A DNA stretch of 19,063 bases from MHLP01 sp043736515 (GCA_043736515.1 JAYTCK010000059.1:1-19063); one strand, 5' to 3'; positions 7,703 through 14,385 are shown, counted from the stretch's first letter. The notes: generated by a model from the letters alone, not told the origin. Program-made: numbers and translations.

Positions 7703-8701
7703 CTAGAATTCCTTGATAAACTTCACCAGCGAACTTTCACGAACCTCCGCGGGTAAGTGCCGTGTATGCCACATCATCGTCCCACCAATGAACGCGAGCA
7801 GCAAAACATAACACGTGAGCCACTTGATTTTGATTCCAAGTGATACAGGTTCTGGATCAATCACAGCGGGAGGAAGCGGTTTGTTGCGTACATCCCACGC
7901 GAGGTAGAAGCTTGTAGTCGCGAATGCGAAAATAAGGAATAGGAGTGAATAGCTTATCCATCCCTGGTACAGAAACAGCAAATTTATTCCAAGAGCAACC
8001 CACCACATTCCATAGAGCATTCTCGTGACAAAACGCCTGACGGGCATATTGTCGACGGCAAAAAGCGCGATAAGCACAAACATCAGATCATGTACGACAA
8101 GCGCAAGGATGAGTAAAAGTGCAAACCCGCAGTACACGACTCCTCCGCCAATTGGGTGGAGAATGCGTCCCCCGTCGAGCGGCCGCGCCGGTATCAAATT
8201 GAAAAGGTTGATGAATAGCCCAACATTTCCCAGAATATGGAGAAGTGTGGACCAGAACGAACCAGAAGGAAACGTAAACGCCACCGCAATACATGCGATT
8301 GCTCCCGCAGTACCAATGAGCGGACCGCCATATCCGATATATGCTTCATCATCTTTGTTGTCGGGAATTTCGGCAAATATTGCCGCTCCAAGAAACGGGA
8401 TGAATACCGGCGCAGAAGCCTTGATTCCCTTTTTCCACATTGCAACTACATGTCCGTACTCATGGACGAGCAAGAGGAGCACGATACCGATCGCAAAATA
8501 CCACGAACCAAAAGCGAAACCGTACAGAATCGCCGAAAGGGACATCGTGACAGCGGTTATCAGGAACTTCGCATACTTCAGGGCTTTGAGTGCTTTGAGG
8601 ATGACTGCGCCCTTTGTGAGCAGAAATGCTACAACTGCCCAAAAGATGGCGCTTTTTCCGGCTGTGTTATTTACAACCTGACTTTTTCCGACATTTTCCA
8701 A
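7703..8701 (-). CDS. M50-family site-2 protease (intramembrane zinc metalloprotease), 332 aa
   Basis: This is a polytopic intramembrane protease. Numbered from the TTG at 8701, the zinc motif HEYGH is at 80-84 (His80, Glu81, His84), and the third-ligand motif NLIPARPLDGGRI is at about 168-180, with the Asp at 176. At least six hydrophobic segments surround these motifs. The family cleaves membrane-spanning regulators or signal-peptide remnants. I prefer the TTG at 8701 because GGAGG (8707-8711) lies five bases before it; an earlier in-frame TTG at 8722 lacks such support. A good promoter lies upstream (8740-8767). It is the only gene of its transcript, with a terminator at 7668-7696. No anti-sigma factor or partner gene is adjacent, so the substrate cannot be inferred. 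Confidence 0.9.
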   Translation of the reverse strand: MENVGKSQVVNNTAGKSAIFWAVVAFLLTKGAVILKALKALKYAKFLITAVTMSLSAILYGFAFGSWYFAIGIVLLLLVHEYGHVVAMWKKGIKASAPVFIPFLGAAIFAEIPDNKDDEAYIGYGGPLIGTAGAIACIAVAFTFPSGSFWSTLLHILGNVGLFINLFNLIPARPLDGGRILHPIGGGVVYCGFALLLILALVVHDLMFVLIALFAVDNMPVRRFVTRMLYGMWWVALGINLLFLYQGWISYSLLFLIFAFATTSFYLAWDVRNKPLPPAVIDPEPVSLGIKIKWLTCYVLLLAFIGGTMMWHTRHLPAEVRESSLVKFIKEF

Positions 8702-8739
8702 GTGAACCTCCGTAGATAACAAGCTTCAATCTACGAACG

Positions 8740-8767
8740 ATTCTACCACCGTTTGGGGTATTGTCCA
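8740..8767 (-). promoter_or_regulatory. promoter of the site-2 protease gene
   Basis: On the minus strand TGGACA (8762-8767), a 16-base spacer and TAGAAT (8740-8745) form a near-consensus sigma-70 promoter. The RNA would start about 30 bases upstream of the TTG start at 8701. Confidence 0.6.
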
Positions 8768-8815
8768 TGCGCCCAACGTGTACGTTTTTTCGCACCGGGA
8801 AGGAGGAAGATGTTG

Positions 8816-9007
8816 TTATTTATCTTTTCTGCTTGCACTCTGGCGGCTGAGAAAAAAACTTGTTACATTCACAAAAAGAATGATGCCAAAGATGGACAGG
8901 AAAAAACTCTTGGGATCATGGAGCGTAGAGCCGACTATCCATCCCAAAACTAATATTAGTACTGAAATGACGATCGCACCCGAAAAATACGTAAGCTTAG
9001 GATTCAT
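8816..9007 (-). CDS. small membrane protein with two transmembrane helices, 63 aa
   Basis: Two hydrophobic helices are visible, at about residues 8-28 and 34-54, joined by a short polar turn (STLHDPKSF), with a basic tail (SRQSASRKDK) that probably faces the cytoplasm. I recognise no family. The ATG at 9007 has no Shine-Dalgarno of its own, but it overlaps by ATGA the stop of a 7-codon ORF (9004-9027), which in turn overlaps a 10-codon ORF (9024-9056). Translation may therefore be coupled. A TATAAT at 9066-9071 could drive the unit. The function is unknown. Confidence 0.6.
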   Translation of the reverse strand: MNPKLTYFSGAIVISVLILVLGWIVGSTLHDPKSFFLSIFGIILFVNVTSFFLSRQSASRKDK

Positions 9008-9056
9008 GTAATGATATTTTTATTCATAGAATTAATGTATTTTTGTAATAACTCAT
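9004..9056 (-). other. two chained mini-ORFs upstream of the 63-aa gene
   Basis: On the minus strand MSYYKNTLIL (ATG at 9056, TGA at 9024-9026) ends in an ATGA overlap with MNKNIIT (ATG at 9027, TGA at 9004-9006), and this ends in a second ATGA overlap with the ATG of the 63-aa gene at 9007. They could be leader peptides that couple translation, or chance. TATAAT at 9066-9071 would start an RNA only a few bases before the first ATG. Confidence 0.3.
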
Positions 9057-9090
9057 GTAAGAACCATTATACCCGAGCCTTACGACGTTT

Positions 9091-9951
9091 TCATGGGGCA
9101 GGTGTGGGACAAGTATTTTTACCAATTGCGCCATAGAAGCCACACCAGCTAAAGATGGCCTCAAAGAAAGCAAAGCCGGAAAAGAAAATAAGGATTGGAC
9201 TCCATGTCGTCGTAATTGCGAGGAGGAGTAATCCCATCCCAATGGCGAGGCGGAGCAGGCGGTCACCACGCCCAATGTTGTTGTGCGCGCTTCGCACGGC
9301 ACCTTTTGCAAAACGCTTCAAAATGGTGCGGTAACCGAGTCCGAAAATACCAGCCAAAAGATACATCGCAACAATGAGCCCCCAGCCGAGTGGCGAAGCG
9401 ATGAAAGTAATGGGAGAAACGTTAAAAAAGTTTTTCTTGAGCTCGGGAATCATCCTGAGCGCTTCGAAGCCGTCTTTGGCGCCAAACACTTCTATCTCTC
9501 CTACAGCGAGCGCATACTTGCTGTCGTTATTGCTACTCCAAACCCGAATCTCATAAGTTCCCGCTTCCGCTCGTGCTCTATACTCAGGACCCATCCAGTA
9601 AGTATCTGCGCCAAATAACTCGTAGAATTCCTTCCACACAAAATTTTGGCCTAGAAGAACGGCGATCTCAATACCATCCCGAAGTACCACAGCCGAAACA
9701 TCTTTCTTGTTGCCTAGAGTATCAGGTACCAGGACGTTGACGTAAAGATTAAAAGGCGCACTCGACTCAATAATATACACATCAGGCCCCCCCTTAAGCA
9801 CTCCGTAATACGCTTTTGAGATTTCAGGCTGAGGTACTTGTGTCACTCCACTCTCGGTAATGCGTGGCTGGTGGGCAAGAGTGTGAAACGGCAGAAACAC
9901 AAAAAGCGCCAGTATGGCACAAAGAGCCACTCGGATTTGTTTGTGAATCAT
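9091..9951 (-). CDS. secreted/membrane protein with an extracellular beta domain and a DUF2892 (YgaP-like) membrane domain, 286 aa
   Basis: From the ATG at 9951, residues 1-26 form a signal peptide (MIHKQIRVALCAILALFVFL onwards, ending near TLAHQ). Residues about 27-155 look like an extracytoplasmic beta-sandwich (YYGVLKGGPDVYIIESSAPF, AGTYEIRVWSS). A transmembrane segment lies at about 183-205. Residues about 222-286 match DUF2892, the inner-membrane domain also found at the end of YgaP rhodaneses: NNIGRGDRLLRLAIGMGLL, then FSWCGFYGAIGKNTC. I chose 9951 over 9969 because TATAAT (9958-9963) lies six bases before it, overlapping the upstream codons; the transcript would be leaderless. It follows the SGNH hydrolase gene, 56 bp away. 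It ends CPTPAP then TGA, followed by seven open codons (KRRKARV) and TAA. The function is unknown. Confidence 0.78.
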   Translation of the reverse strand: MIHKQIRVALCAILALFVFLPFHTLAHQPRITESGVTQVPQPEISKAYYGVLKGGPDVYIIESSAPFNLYVNVLVPDTLGNKKDVSAVVLRDGIEIAVLLGQNFVWKEFYELFGADTYWMGPEYRARAEAGTYEIRVWSSNNDSKYALAVGEIEVFGAKDGFEALRMIPELKKNFFNVSPITFIASPLGWGLIVAMYLLAGIFGLGYRTILKRFAKGAVRSAHNNIGRGDRLLRLAIGMGLLLLAITTTWSPILIFFSGFAFFEAIFSWCGFYGAIGKNTCPTPAP

Positions 9952-9957
9952 AGAGAT

Positions 9958-9963
9958 ATTATA
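9958..9963 (-). promoter_or_regulatory. -10 box of a leaderless transcript for the DUF2892 gene
   Basis: A perfect TATAAT on the minus strand lies exactly six bases upstream of the ATG at 9951, placing the expected transcription start at or beside the A of the ATG. No good -35 element is visible. Confidence 0.5.
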
Positions 9964-10007
9964 CCGCATTCTGCACTTCTCAGATTTGCACCAATATCAC
10001 AATCCCT

Positions 10008-10733
10008 TCATGTCGACGTCGCCTGGCGCATGACACGTGGCCCAACTTCTTGATACCACACACCATAACCTTCACCGCTCGGATGAAAAAGATCTGTTGC
10101 ATAGTACCGCTTTATATCAGTGAGGAAGACATCATCTTTTCTTTCTTTAAAAAGATCCACATACGTAATATTGTCATGCTTCGCAATCTCGGTCATAAAA
10201 ATATTACGTACTTCCCTTGTGCGCTCGCTCAGATAACTCGAGACGGGAAAGTGGAACACAGGTGAGAGTCCGATATTCCCGGAAGTGAGCACGACCGTGC
10301 TGCTTGCTATGGTATTGGCGAGTGTGAGCACATCCGAGAGCTCTACACGAATATCCTCATATGGTGTACGCCCCGTGACGTCATTGGCACCAATCTGGAG
10401 CACAAGAACATCATAGTTGCCGTCTTTGTGCATCGCGAGATTTTCTTTGAGTGCCGCGAGGCGGATGCCGCTCACGCCAATGTTCACAATATCTGCAGCG
10501 GGCAAATCAGCGCCCAGTCGCCCCGCAATAGACTGCGCTGACGGAGCACCAACCCCAGCTGCGGTACTATCCCCCGCAACAAGTATTTTTATGTTCGGAG
10601 AAGGCGGGTGCTGTTCGTACGGCACTGTATGCGCGATCATGTCGACGCTTTGTGAAATTGCACTCCGTATGCCAGTCCATTGATAAAACCCGTACAGCAC
10701 GATCAGCCCAAAAATTATTACATACCAATACAT
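10008..10733 (-). CDS. SGNH/GDSL-family hydrolase with N-terminal membrane anchor, 241 aa
   Basis: The family contains esterases, lipases and deacetylases acting on cell-surface or secreted substrates. All four blocks are visible: block I VAGDSTAAG (52-60) with nucleophile Ser56, block II NIGVSG (84-89), block III GAND (115-118) with Asn117, and block V DLFHPSGEGY (214-223) with Asp214 and His217. Residues about 2-18 are a hydrophobic anchor, so the catalytic domain is probably outside the membrane. The ATG at 10733 lies three bases after the TAA of the DUF1801 gene, so the two genes form an operon. The DUF2892 gene follows. The fold and catalytic set are certain; the substrate (a peptidoglycan acetyl group, lipid or polysaccharide) is not. 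Confidence 0.9.
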   Translation of the reverse strand: MYWYVIIFGLIVLYGFYQWTGIRSAISQSVDMIAHTVPYEQHPPSPNIKILVAGDSTAAGVGAPSAQSIAGRLGADLPAADIVNIGVSGIRLAALKENLAMHKDGNYDVLVLQIGANDVTGRTPYEDIRVELSDVLTLANTIASSTVVLTSGNIGLSPVFHFPVSSYLSERTREVRNIFMTEIAKHDNITYVDLFKERKDDVFLTDIKRYYATDLFHPSGEGYGVWYQEVGPRVMRQATST

Positions 10734-10736
10734 AAT

Positions 10737-11138
10737 TTATAGTGTGATTTTTTTTAATACACCTTTTCTTTTCACAATGTTTTTGTAGTCCCACTGTATG
10801 TCCTCTGCTTTCTTCAGCCAGCGTTTGAGATCTTTTTTGTTTATTTGTGACACTGCGGTATAACGCATATCTGCTGCCTTAAAACTCCCCTCATTGTGTA
10901 ATCCTTTTTCGTCGAACGACTGTCCGCTCCAAAACAGGAGTCGCACACTATCTTTCAATTTGCTATACCCAACTACTGGATTACCCTCCAAAAACCATAC
11001 CGGATGCGCGTGCCATATTTTATTCTCCGCTTTTGGCAAGTTGCGTGTTATTTCGAGAGCGAGGATATCGCAAATTTTTCTATCTTCGGGAGAAAGAGCA
11101 TTATTGTATTTTCGTGTATCTAATTGAATATTTTGCAT
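10737..11138 (-). CDS. DUF1801 (YdhG-like) domain protein, 133 aa
   Basis: From the ATG at 11138 the protein has the DUF1801 pattern of the YdhG/CyaY-like fold: DILALEITRNLPKAENKIWH, HPVWFLEGNPVVGYSKLKD, VRLLFWSGQSF and the C-terminal YKNIVKRKGVLKK. The family is small, cytosolic and of uncertain biochemical role. I chose 11138 over 11156 because CATAAT (11145-11150), with an upstream TG as in an extended -10, lies six bases before it, implying a leaderless message. The stop is TAA, and the SGNH hydrolase gene begins three bases later. Confidence 0.8.
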   Translation of the reverse strand: MQNIQLDTRKYNNALSPEDRKICDILALEITRNLPKAENKIWHAHPVWFLEGNPVVGYSKLKDSVRLLFWSGQSFDEKGLHNEGSFKAADMRYTAVSQINKKDLKRWLKKAEDIQWDYKNIVKRKGVLKKITL

Positions 11139-11144
11139 ATTATA

Positions 11145-11153
11145 ATTATGACA
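11145..11153 (-). promoter_or_regulatory. extended -10 promoter of the DUF1801-SGNH unit
   Basis: On the minus strand TGT-CATAAT is a TGn-extended -10 lying six bases before the ATG at 11138. A second TATAAT directly abuts the ATG. No Shine-Dalgarno is present. Confidence 0.45.
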
Positions 11154-11161
11154 CATACAGG

Positions 11162-11620
11162 CTACATTTTCCTCGAATCATAGGCCCAGTGGAGTAATGC
11201 TTGTCGTTGTCTCTGACGGCAAAAAATATCTCGGGCACGACAATTATTCTTGATTTGCGCCATATGTCTTCGCATGGCGACCCATCTTTTAATTTGCCGT
11301 TCGTCATCAGCAGTTCTGCGTCCTAAATAGTATCGACAATACCACTCGAACCACCCACGGGGGTCTTGAGGGTGAATCCATCCTTTGGCTTGCCACACCG
11401 AAAGGGGCTGACTCGCATTAACCCCATAATAATTAAGTTCCTTGTGTCGCTTTCCATCAGGTGAGAGCTTTGCTTTGATAAACCAACTTTTGGAAAACTC
11501 CTCTGGCTTATCAGAAAAATACAATCCGCCAAAGACGCCGATTTCGAGCATTTCTTTCGGGGTGAGGTCCGGATTAAATCGTGGATCAAAAATTTTTTTC
11601 TTTTTTATTTTTTTCAGCAT
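11162..11620 (-). CDS. conserved protein of unknown function, 152 aa, W/Y-rich
   Basis: I recognise this as a conserved but uncharacterised family common in Patescibacteria, with related sequences in some eukaryotes. Distinctive phrases are LEIGVFGGLYF (25-35), NYYGVNASQPLSVWQAKGW (63-81), DPRGWFEWYCRYYLGRR (86-102), DERQIKRW (106-113) and FCRQRQRQALLHWAYDSRK (133-151). The density of Trp, Tyr and Arg suggests nucleic acid or nucleotide binding, but this is inference. It has no signal peptide and starts with a lysine-rich tail. The start has no Shine-Dalgarno; a 17-bp palindrome (11621-11637) directly abuts the ATG. The stop is TAG, 24 bp before the DUF1801 start. Confidence 0.8.
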   Translation of the reverse strand: MLKKIKKKKIFDPRFNPDLTPKEMLEIGVFGGLYFSDKPEEFSKSWFIKAKLSPDGKRHKELNYYGVNASQPLSVWQAKGWIHPQDPRGWFEWYCRYYLGRRTADDERQIKRWVAMRRHMAQIKNNCRARDIFCRQRQRQALLHWAYDSRKM

Positions 11621-11637
11621 AAGTTATTAAATAACTT
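11621..11637. promoter_or_regulatory. 17-bp perfect palindrome at the start of the 152-aa gene
   Basis: AAGTTATT A AATAACTT abuts the ATG at 11620. It overlaps a possible -10 (TTTAAT, minus strand, five bases before the ATG), so a bound protein would block transcription or translation. The binder is unknown. Confidence 0.4.
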
Positions 11638-11699
11638 TATATGTTCTATATTACGACACGCGTGCGGTCAATTAATGGTGACCCCTTTTTCTCTTTTCC

Positions 11700-11729
11700 A
11701 AAATAAAAGTCGCCTCTCGTAAGGCGACT
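11700..11729 (-). terminator. rho-independent terminator of the 108-aa gene
   Basis: Arms AGTCGCCT (11708-11715) and AGGCGACT (11722-11729) enclose a six-base loop; on the minus strand TTTTATTTTG follows. It lies just downstream of the stop at 11742. Confidence 0.8.
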
Positions 11730-11741
11730 ATGGGCAAAAAC

Positions 11742-12068
11742 TTATGCCGTTCTTTTGACTTTTTGAATCATGGCGTACAGTGTGCGAGCCTTCAAATTAT
11801 TGGAAATAAGAATGGCATTCAGCAAGTTTTTTTCGAGCTGAGGAAACTCACTTACGCCGATTGCTACATGTGTATTAAGCACTTTCTCCACATGCTGCGC
11901 GAGCACTGTTGCGTAGGCTACGGGCGCAAAGACAACTTGCCCCGTCTGGAGTATCACGTGTGGTGCCACATAACATGGGGTCATTCGCGTTTGCTTAATA
12001 TCAAATGCACTCCAGTTGAACCCTGGCATGATGACCAGCGTTTTGCGGGATGGAATCTTGTCTGTCAT
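11742..12068 (-). CDS. hypothetical protein, 108 aa
   Basis: I do not recognise this protein. It is soluble, with beta-rich segments (TLVIMPGFNWSAFDI, CYVAPHVILQTGQVVFAPVAYA) and a helical, basic C-terminus ending KVKRTA. The reading frame is supported by AAGGGGG six or seven bases before the ATG, by a promoter (TTGACA at 12121-12126) and by a terminator (11700-11729), so it appears to be a real monocistronic gene. No catalytic motif is visible. Confidence 0.7.
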   Translation of the reverse strand: MTDKIPSRKTLVIMPGFNWSAFDIKQTRMTPCYVAPHVILQTGQVVFAPVAYATVLAQHVEKVLNTHVAIGVSEFPQLEKNLLNAILISNNLKARTLYAMIQKVKRTA

Positions 12069-12097
12069 ATCCGTGCCCCCTTAAGAACTCTGTATTC

Positions 12098-12126
12098 ATA
12101 CAACAACAGTGCTTGAATATTGTCAA
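12098..12126 (-). promoter_or_regulatory. candidate promoter of the 108-aa gene
   Basis: On the minus strand a perfect TTGACA (12121-12126) and a 17-base spacer lead to TTGTAT (12098-12103), which is a weak -10. The ribosome-binding site AAGGGGG and the ATG at 12068 follow. Confidence 0.45.
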
Positions 12127-12234
12127 GCTAACATGTTCATGGGGGGGGTTATAGCAGATGGCCTCCTCTCCTTGTCATTACTGAGCATTTGGATTCGTTT
12201 GATTAATAACTACGGGCACAGCAGGTATATGCAT

Positions 12235-12264
12235 AAAAAAAACTCGCACATACGTGAGAGTTTT
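12235..12264 (-). terminator. rho-independent terminator of the HPPD-like gene
   Basis: Arms AACTCGCAC (12241-12249) and GTGAGAGTT (12254-12262), with one mismatch, are followed on the minus strand by eight U. The stem abuts the TAA at 12264. Confidence 0.8.
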
Positions 12265-12899
12265 TAAAACAGTGTATATTGCCAAAATTTTTCTGGGTCG
12301 TCAGATAGTTCTCGTTCGACCGCGCCCCATAGTCCCTCAATGTTGTCGTCACGAAATTCTTGAAACTCAGCAAATGTTTTTTCTTTCTTGCAGACCTCTT
12401 TGAGTTCAATAAATAACCCACTTGCGACGGGCATGGTGAAACTTTGGTACACGACTCCACGCGCATCAACACTTTTGAGGATAGCGGGCTTGCCATCAGC
12501 GGTCCGTGTGAGAAATTCATGGCCTGCGTCGTGCCACTCACTTACTGCGCGCTCGATGTCGTTGGTGCGGAGTGCAATGTGCTGGAGTTTCATATTCCCA
12601 TAACGGATTTGATACCGCGATATCTGAGAGATAGCACCCGGCGTGCGCTCTCTCCCCACCATAAACGCAATGCGGACATTATCGCGCTGAACAACAAATG
12701 TTTCCATGCCATCGTGATGGTTGCCCACATATGGGGACTCGTAGGCGATTCGCGCCTTGGGGATCGGGAGCGACTTGCGCAATGCCCTGTACGTGTCCTC
12801 ATCGAGCACAATTGCCAGATGATCAAATGAATAGCGCAGAGGGGGTTTCCGCGTGCGCACCTTTACGGGCGTGCTTGTCTCATTTTGCTTTTGGCTCAT
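12264..12899 (-). CDS. VOC-superfamily protein resembling 4-hydroxyphenylpyruvate dioxygenase, 211 aa
   Basis: Two beta-alpha-beta-beta-beta modules are visible. The likely metal ligands match the 2-His-1-carboxylate set of extradiol/HPPD-type enzymes: His27 in FDHLAIVLD, His107 in LQHIALRTNDI and Glu165 in GLFIELKE. The C-terminal FRDDNIEGLWGAVEREL resembles the HPPD signature (GNF..LF.AIE.E). HPPD itself is about 350 residues, so this is a reduced relative, and the substrate need not be hydroxyphenylpyruvate. I chose the ATG at 12899 because AAAGGA lies six bases before it; an upstream GTG at 12914 would overlap that site. The protein is cytosolic and the gene is monocistronic, with a terminator directly after the TAA. 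Confidence 0.75.
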   Translation of the reverse strand: MSQKQNETSTPVKVRTRKPPLRYSFDHLAIVLDEDTYRALRKSLPIPKARIAYESPYVGNHHDGMETFVVQRDNVRIAFMVGRERTPGAISQISRYQIRYGNMKLQHIALRTNDIERAVSEWHDAGHEFLTRTADGKPAILKSVDARGVVYQSFTMPVASGLFIELKEVCKKEKTFAEFQEFRDDNIEGLWGAVERELSDDPEKFWQYTLF

Positions 12900-12914
12900 A
12901 GACATTCCTTTCAC

Positions 12915-13029
12915 TGAAAAACATCCTCTCTTATGATAGAGGGCTTTCAGGCACTGTCAACGCAGATATTACCGAATTACATAGATAGCACGGGTGCTGC
13001 GATCATGAGACCAACAAGAAACGGGGGTA
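12915..13029. other. intergenic stretch without a recognised gene
   Basis: Together with repeat copy A (13030-13165) and the next 130 bases this forms a 383-bp gap. I see no convincing gene or RNA here apart from the promoter-proximal region of the HPPD-like gene. A 40-codon minus-strand frame (MIEYDYKVSLG...) runs from the repeat into it but looks non-coding. Confidence 0.4.
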
Positions 13030-13165
13030 TTTGTGCCGATTGCTGGACAGGTCGGTCGCGAGCATTACCAAGTGAGACCTTGTAATCGTATTCTATCATT
13101 GGCTTCGACTCTTGTATTGACGGGACTCGGTAGGGGCTGTTTTTAAAATGGGACAAACGGGATAC
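13030..13165 (-). repeat. copy A of a diverged ~139-bp repeat, downstream of the 244-aa gene
   Basis: This stretch aligns over its whole length with 14382-14520 in the same orientation, at roughly three-quarters identity by eye. Exact shared blocks include TTGCTGG, TCGGTCGCGA, TACCAAGTGAGAC and CTCTTGTATTGA. In minus-strand direction it lies 132 bp after the stop of the 244-aa gene. Confidence 0.75.
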
Positions 13166-13297
13166 TGATCGAGAAACGAGAACTATGGCCTTGTCTCAAA
13201 AATACGGTGGTACTTAGTGAAAAGAAGGTCCATTTGAAATCTATCTTGAACTATTTCTTTATTTCCTGCTACGGCTTCAAGGCAACGACGTAATCTA

Positions 13298-14032
13298 TCA
13301 ATTACATTCAATAATATACGGGCTTTTTTTGATAATTTTATCAAGCCGTGCCACCTGCCGCGAAGATAAAGGTGTTCCCCCTTCAAAATTATCAATTATT
13401 ATTTCTGATACTTCGATTGTTGCAGTGCCGCTAAGTGTGCAAGACTGTGCAGAACTGGATGAGTAGATTTCATTATGAACACCGAAAGAAATCTCGGCCG
13501 CATCAAGATCTCTAAAATTAATCTGCTTATCATCAGGAAGGTAACCAGAGATTGGTAATTTGCTAAATTCGTTTTTATCCGGCAAAAAATGTACACCTTC
13601 ACTGGTAAAGAGATTTGTTTTATTATTCTCTTTGAATAAATATTTTTCGTATGTACCAGAGAGAGTTAACTTGGTGGGGTGATATGAAAACCGGGAATAT
13701 CCATCTTCATTGGGAATTGACCACTTTTTTTGACACTCAAGCATTTGCGAGGAACTTAGAGTGGCCTCAGTCCCATATTGCTCACATGCATCTGTATTGT
13801 GGTTCTGCGTAGGTGGTGAGCTTTGGGGTAATTCTACGGATACTGTCGACGAGGAGGTATCCTGCCGAATTATTTGTGTGTCACTTGTGGTGGAAATAGC
13901 TGTTACATGATTACCAACTAACGACGTAGGGGTTCGCTCCTCACTGCGTTCCAAGGAAAAAAGTCTCAAAGAAAATATAATACAAATAATCACCAAGACA
14001 AATATTAGTATCGGAATTGATATTTTTTTCAT
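13298..14032 (-). CDS. membrane-anchored protein of unknown function, 244 aa
   Basis: I chose the ATG at 14032: it begins MKKISIPILIFVLVIICIIF, a single membrane segment at about 5-24, and TACAAT (14039-14044) lies exactly six bases upstream, suggesting a leaderless message. The longer frame to 14191 runs into the hairpin segment and adds non-protein-like sequence. Residues 30-85 are a Ser/Thr/Gln/Pro-rich linker, and the rest is a probable extracytoplasmic beta-rich domain with cysteines at 83, 100, 198 and 243 (two possible disulfides). I recognise no family. It lies between the two copies of a diverged repeat and downstream of the KAP NTPase gene, so the two may have been acquired together. 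A low-scoring overlapping frame (13183-13395) covers its 3' end. Confidence 0.65.
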   Translation of the reverse strand: MKKISIPILIFVLVIICIIFSLRLFSLERSEERTPTSLVGNHVTAISTTSDTQIIRQDTSSSTVSVELPQSSPPTQNHNTDACEQYGTEATLSSSQMLECQKKWSIPNEDGYSRFSYHPTKLTLSGTYEKYLFKENNKTNLFTSEGVHFLPDKNEFSKLPISGYLPDDKQINFRDLDAAEISFGVHNEIYSSSSAQSCTLSGTATIEVSEIIIDNFEGGTPLSSRQVARLDKIIKKSPYIIECN

Positions 14033-14038
14033 AATCAC

Positions 14039-14044
14039 ATTGTA
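14039..14044 (-). promoter_or_regulatory. -10 box of a leaderless transcript for the 244-aa gene
   Basis: TACAAT on the minus strand, six bases before the ATG at 14032. The -35 region shows no recognisable hexamer. Confidence 0.4.
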
Positions 14045-14102
14045 CACGAAACGAAAGCACTCCGTTACACCTAGGTCATCCGAACCTATTCTCAATTGCT
14101 GC

Positions 14103-14342
14103 GGGACCTGGACTCGGTCACGAGTTACTAAGTCGTTTGGTTTAACTTCACCAAAAGCCAAAGTACTCTCCTCCTTACAGGAGCTGTACACCTTTTGGAT
14201 TTTTCAGAAAAAACATCAAAAGGTCTTGCGGTGTGACTCCCATCAGAATGGGTTCCCAATAAGCCACACCTCACCCCGACTCGGCAACGCCCTCCGCAGA
14301 CGGAGGTCGGCTTCGCGCCTCCGTCTTTCGAGTCCAGGTCCC
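14103..14342. ncRNA. hairpin-dense segment enclosed by a 14-bp inverted repeat: candidate structured RNA or miniature element
   Basis: GGGACCTGGACTCG (14103-14116) and its reverse complement (14329-14342) close the segment. Inside lie CTCCT/AGGAG (14171-14183), ACCTTTTG/CAAAAGGT (14190-14224), GGTGTG/CACACC (14230-14270) enclosing CCCAT/ATGGG (14239-14252), and a GC-rich switch-like part. In that part CGGAGG (14301-14306) can pair with CCTCCG (14291-14296), or, as AGACGGAGG (14298-14306), with CCTCCGTCT (14318-14326). The transcribed strand is unknown; on the minus strand it precedes the 244-aa gene. The arms resemble the T-arm/acceptor end of a tRNA, but no complete tRNA can be folded. A non-autonomous mobile element is the main alternative. 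Confidence 0.45.
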
Positions 14343-14359
14343 GACGAGCAACGGCAAAA

Positions 14360-14385
14360 CAAAAATCTCCTTACGGAGATTTTTG
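14360..14385. terminator. strong hairpin, probable terminator
   Basis: A perfect 11-bp stem, CAAAAATCTCC (14360-14370) with GGAGATTTTTG (14375-14385), has a TTAC loop. On the minus strand it ends GATTTTTGTTTTG, a usable U-run. It separates repeat copy B from the hairpin cluster. Confidence 0.65.

Noticed and set aside
8025..8681. 218-codon plus-strand ORF opposite the site-2 protease
   Set aside because: It is the antisense shadow of a gene with unmistakable HEYGH and LDGG motifs.
13183..13395. 70-codon minus-strand ORF overlapping the end of the 244-aa gene
   Set aside because: It overlaps a better-supported gene in another frame, and I see no domain; a frameshifted C-terminus cannot be excluded.
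14103..14342. tRNA gene suggested by CGAGTCCAGGTCCC
   Set aside because: The 3' halves look like a T-arm and acceptor end, but no matching 5' acceptor, D-arm or anticodon arm can be placed on either strand.
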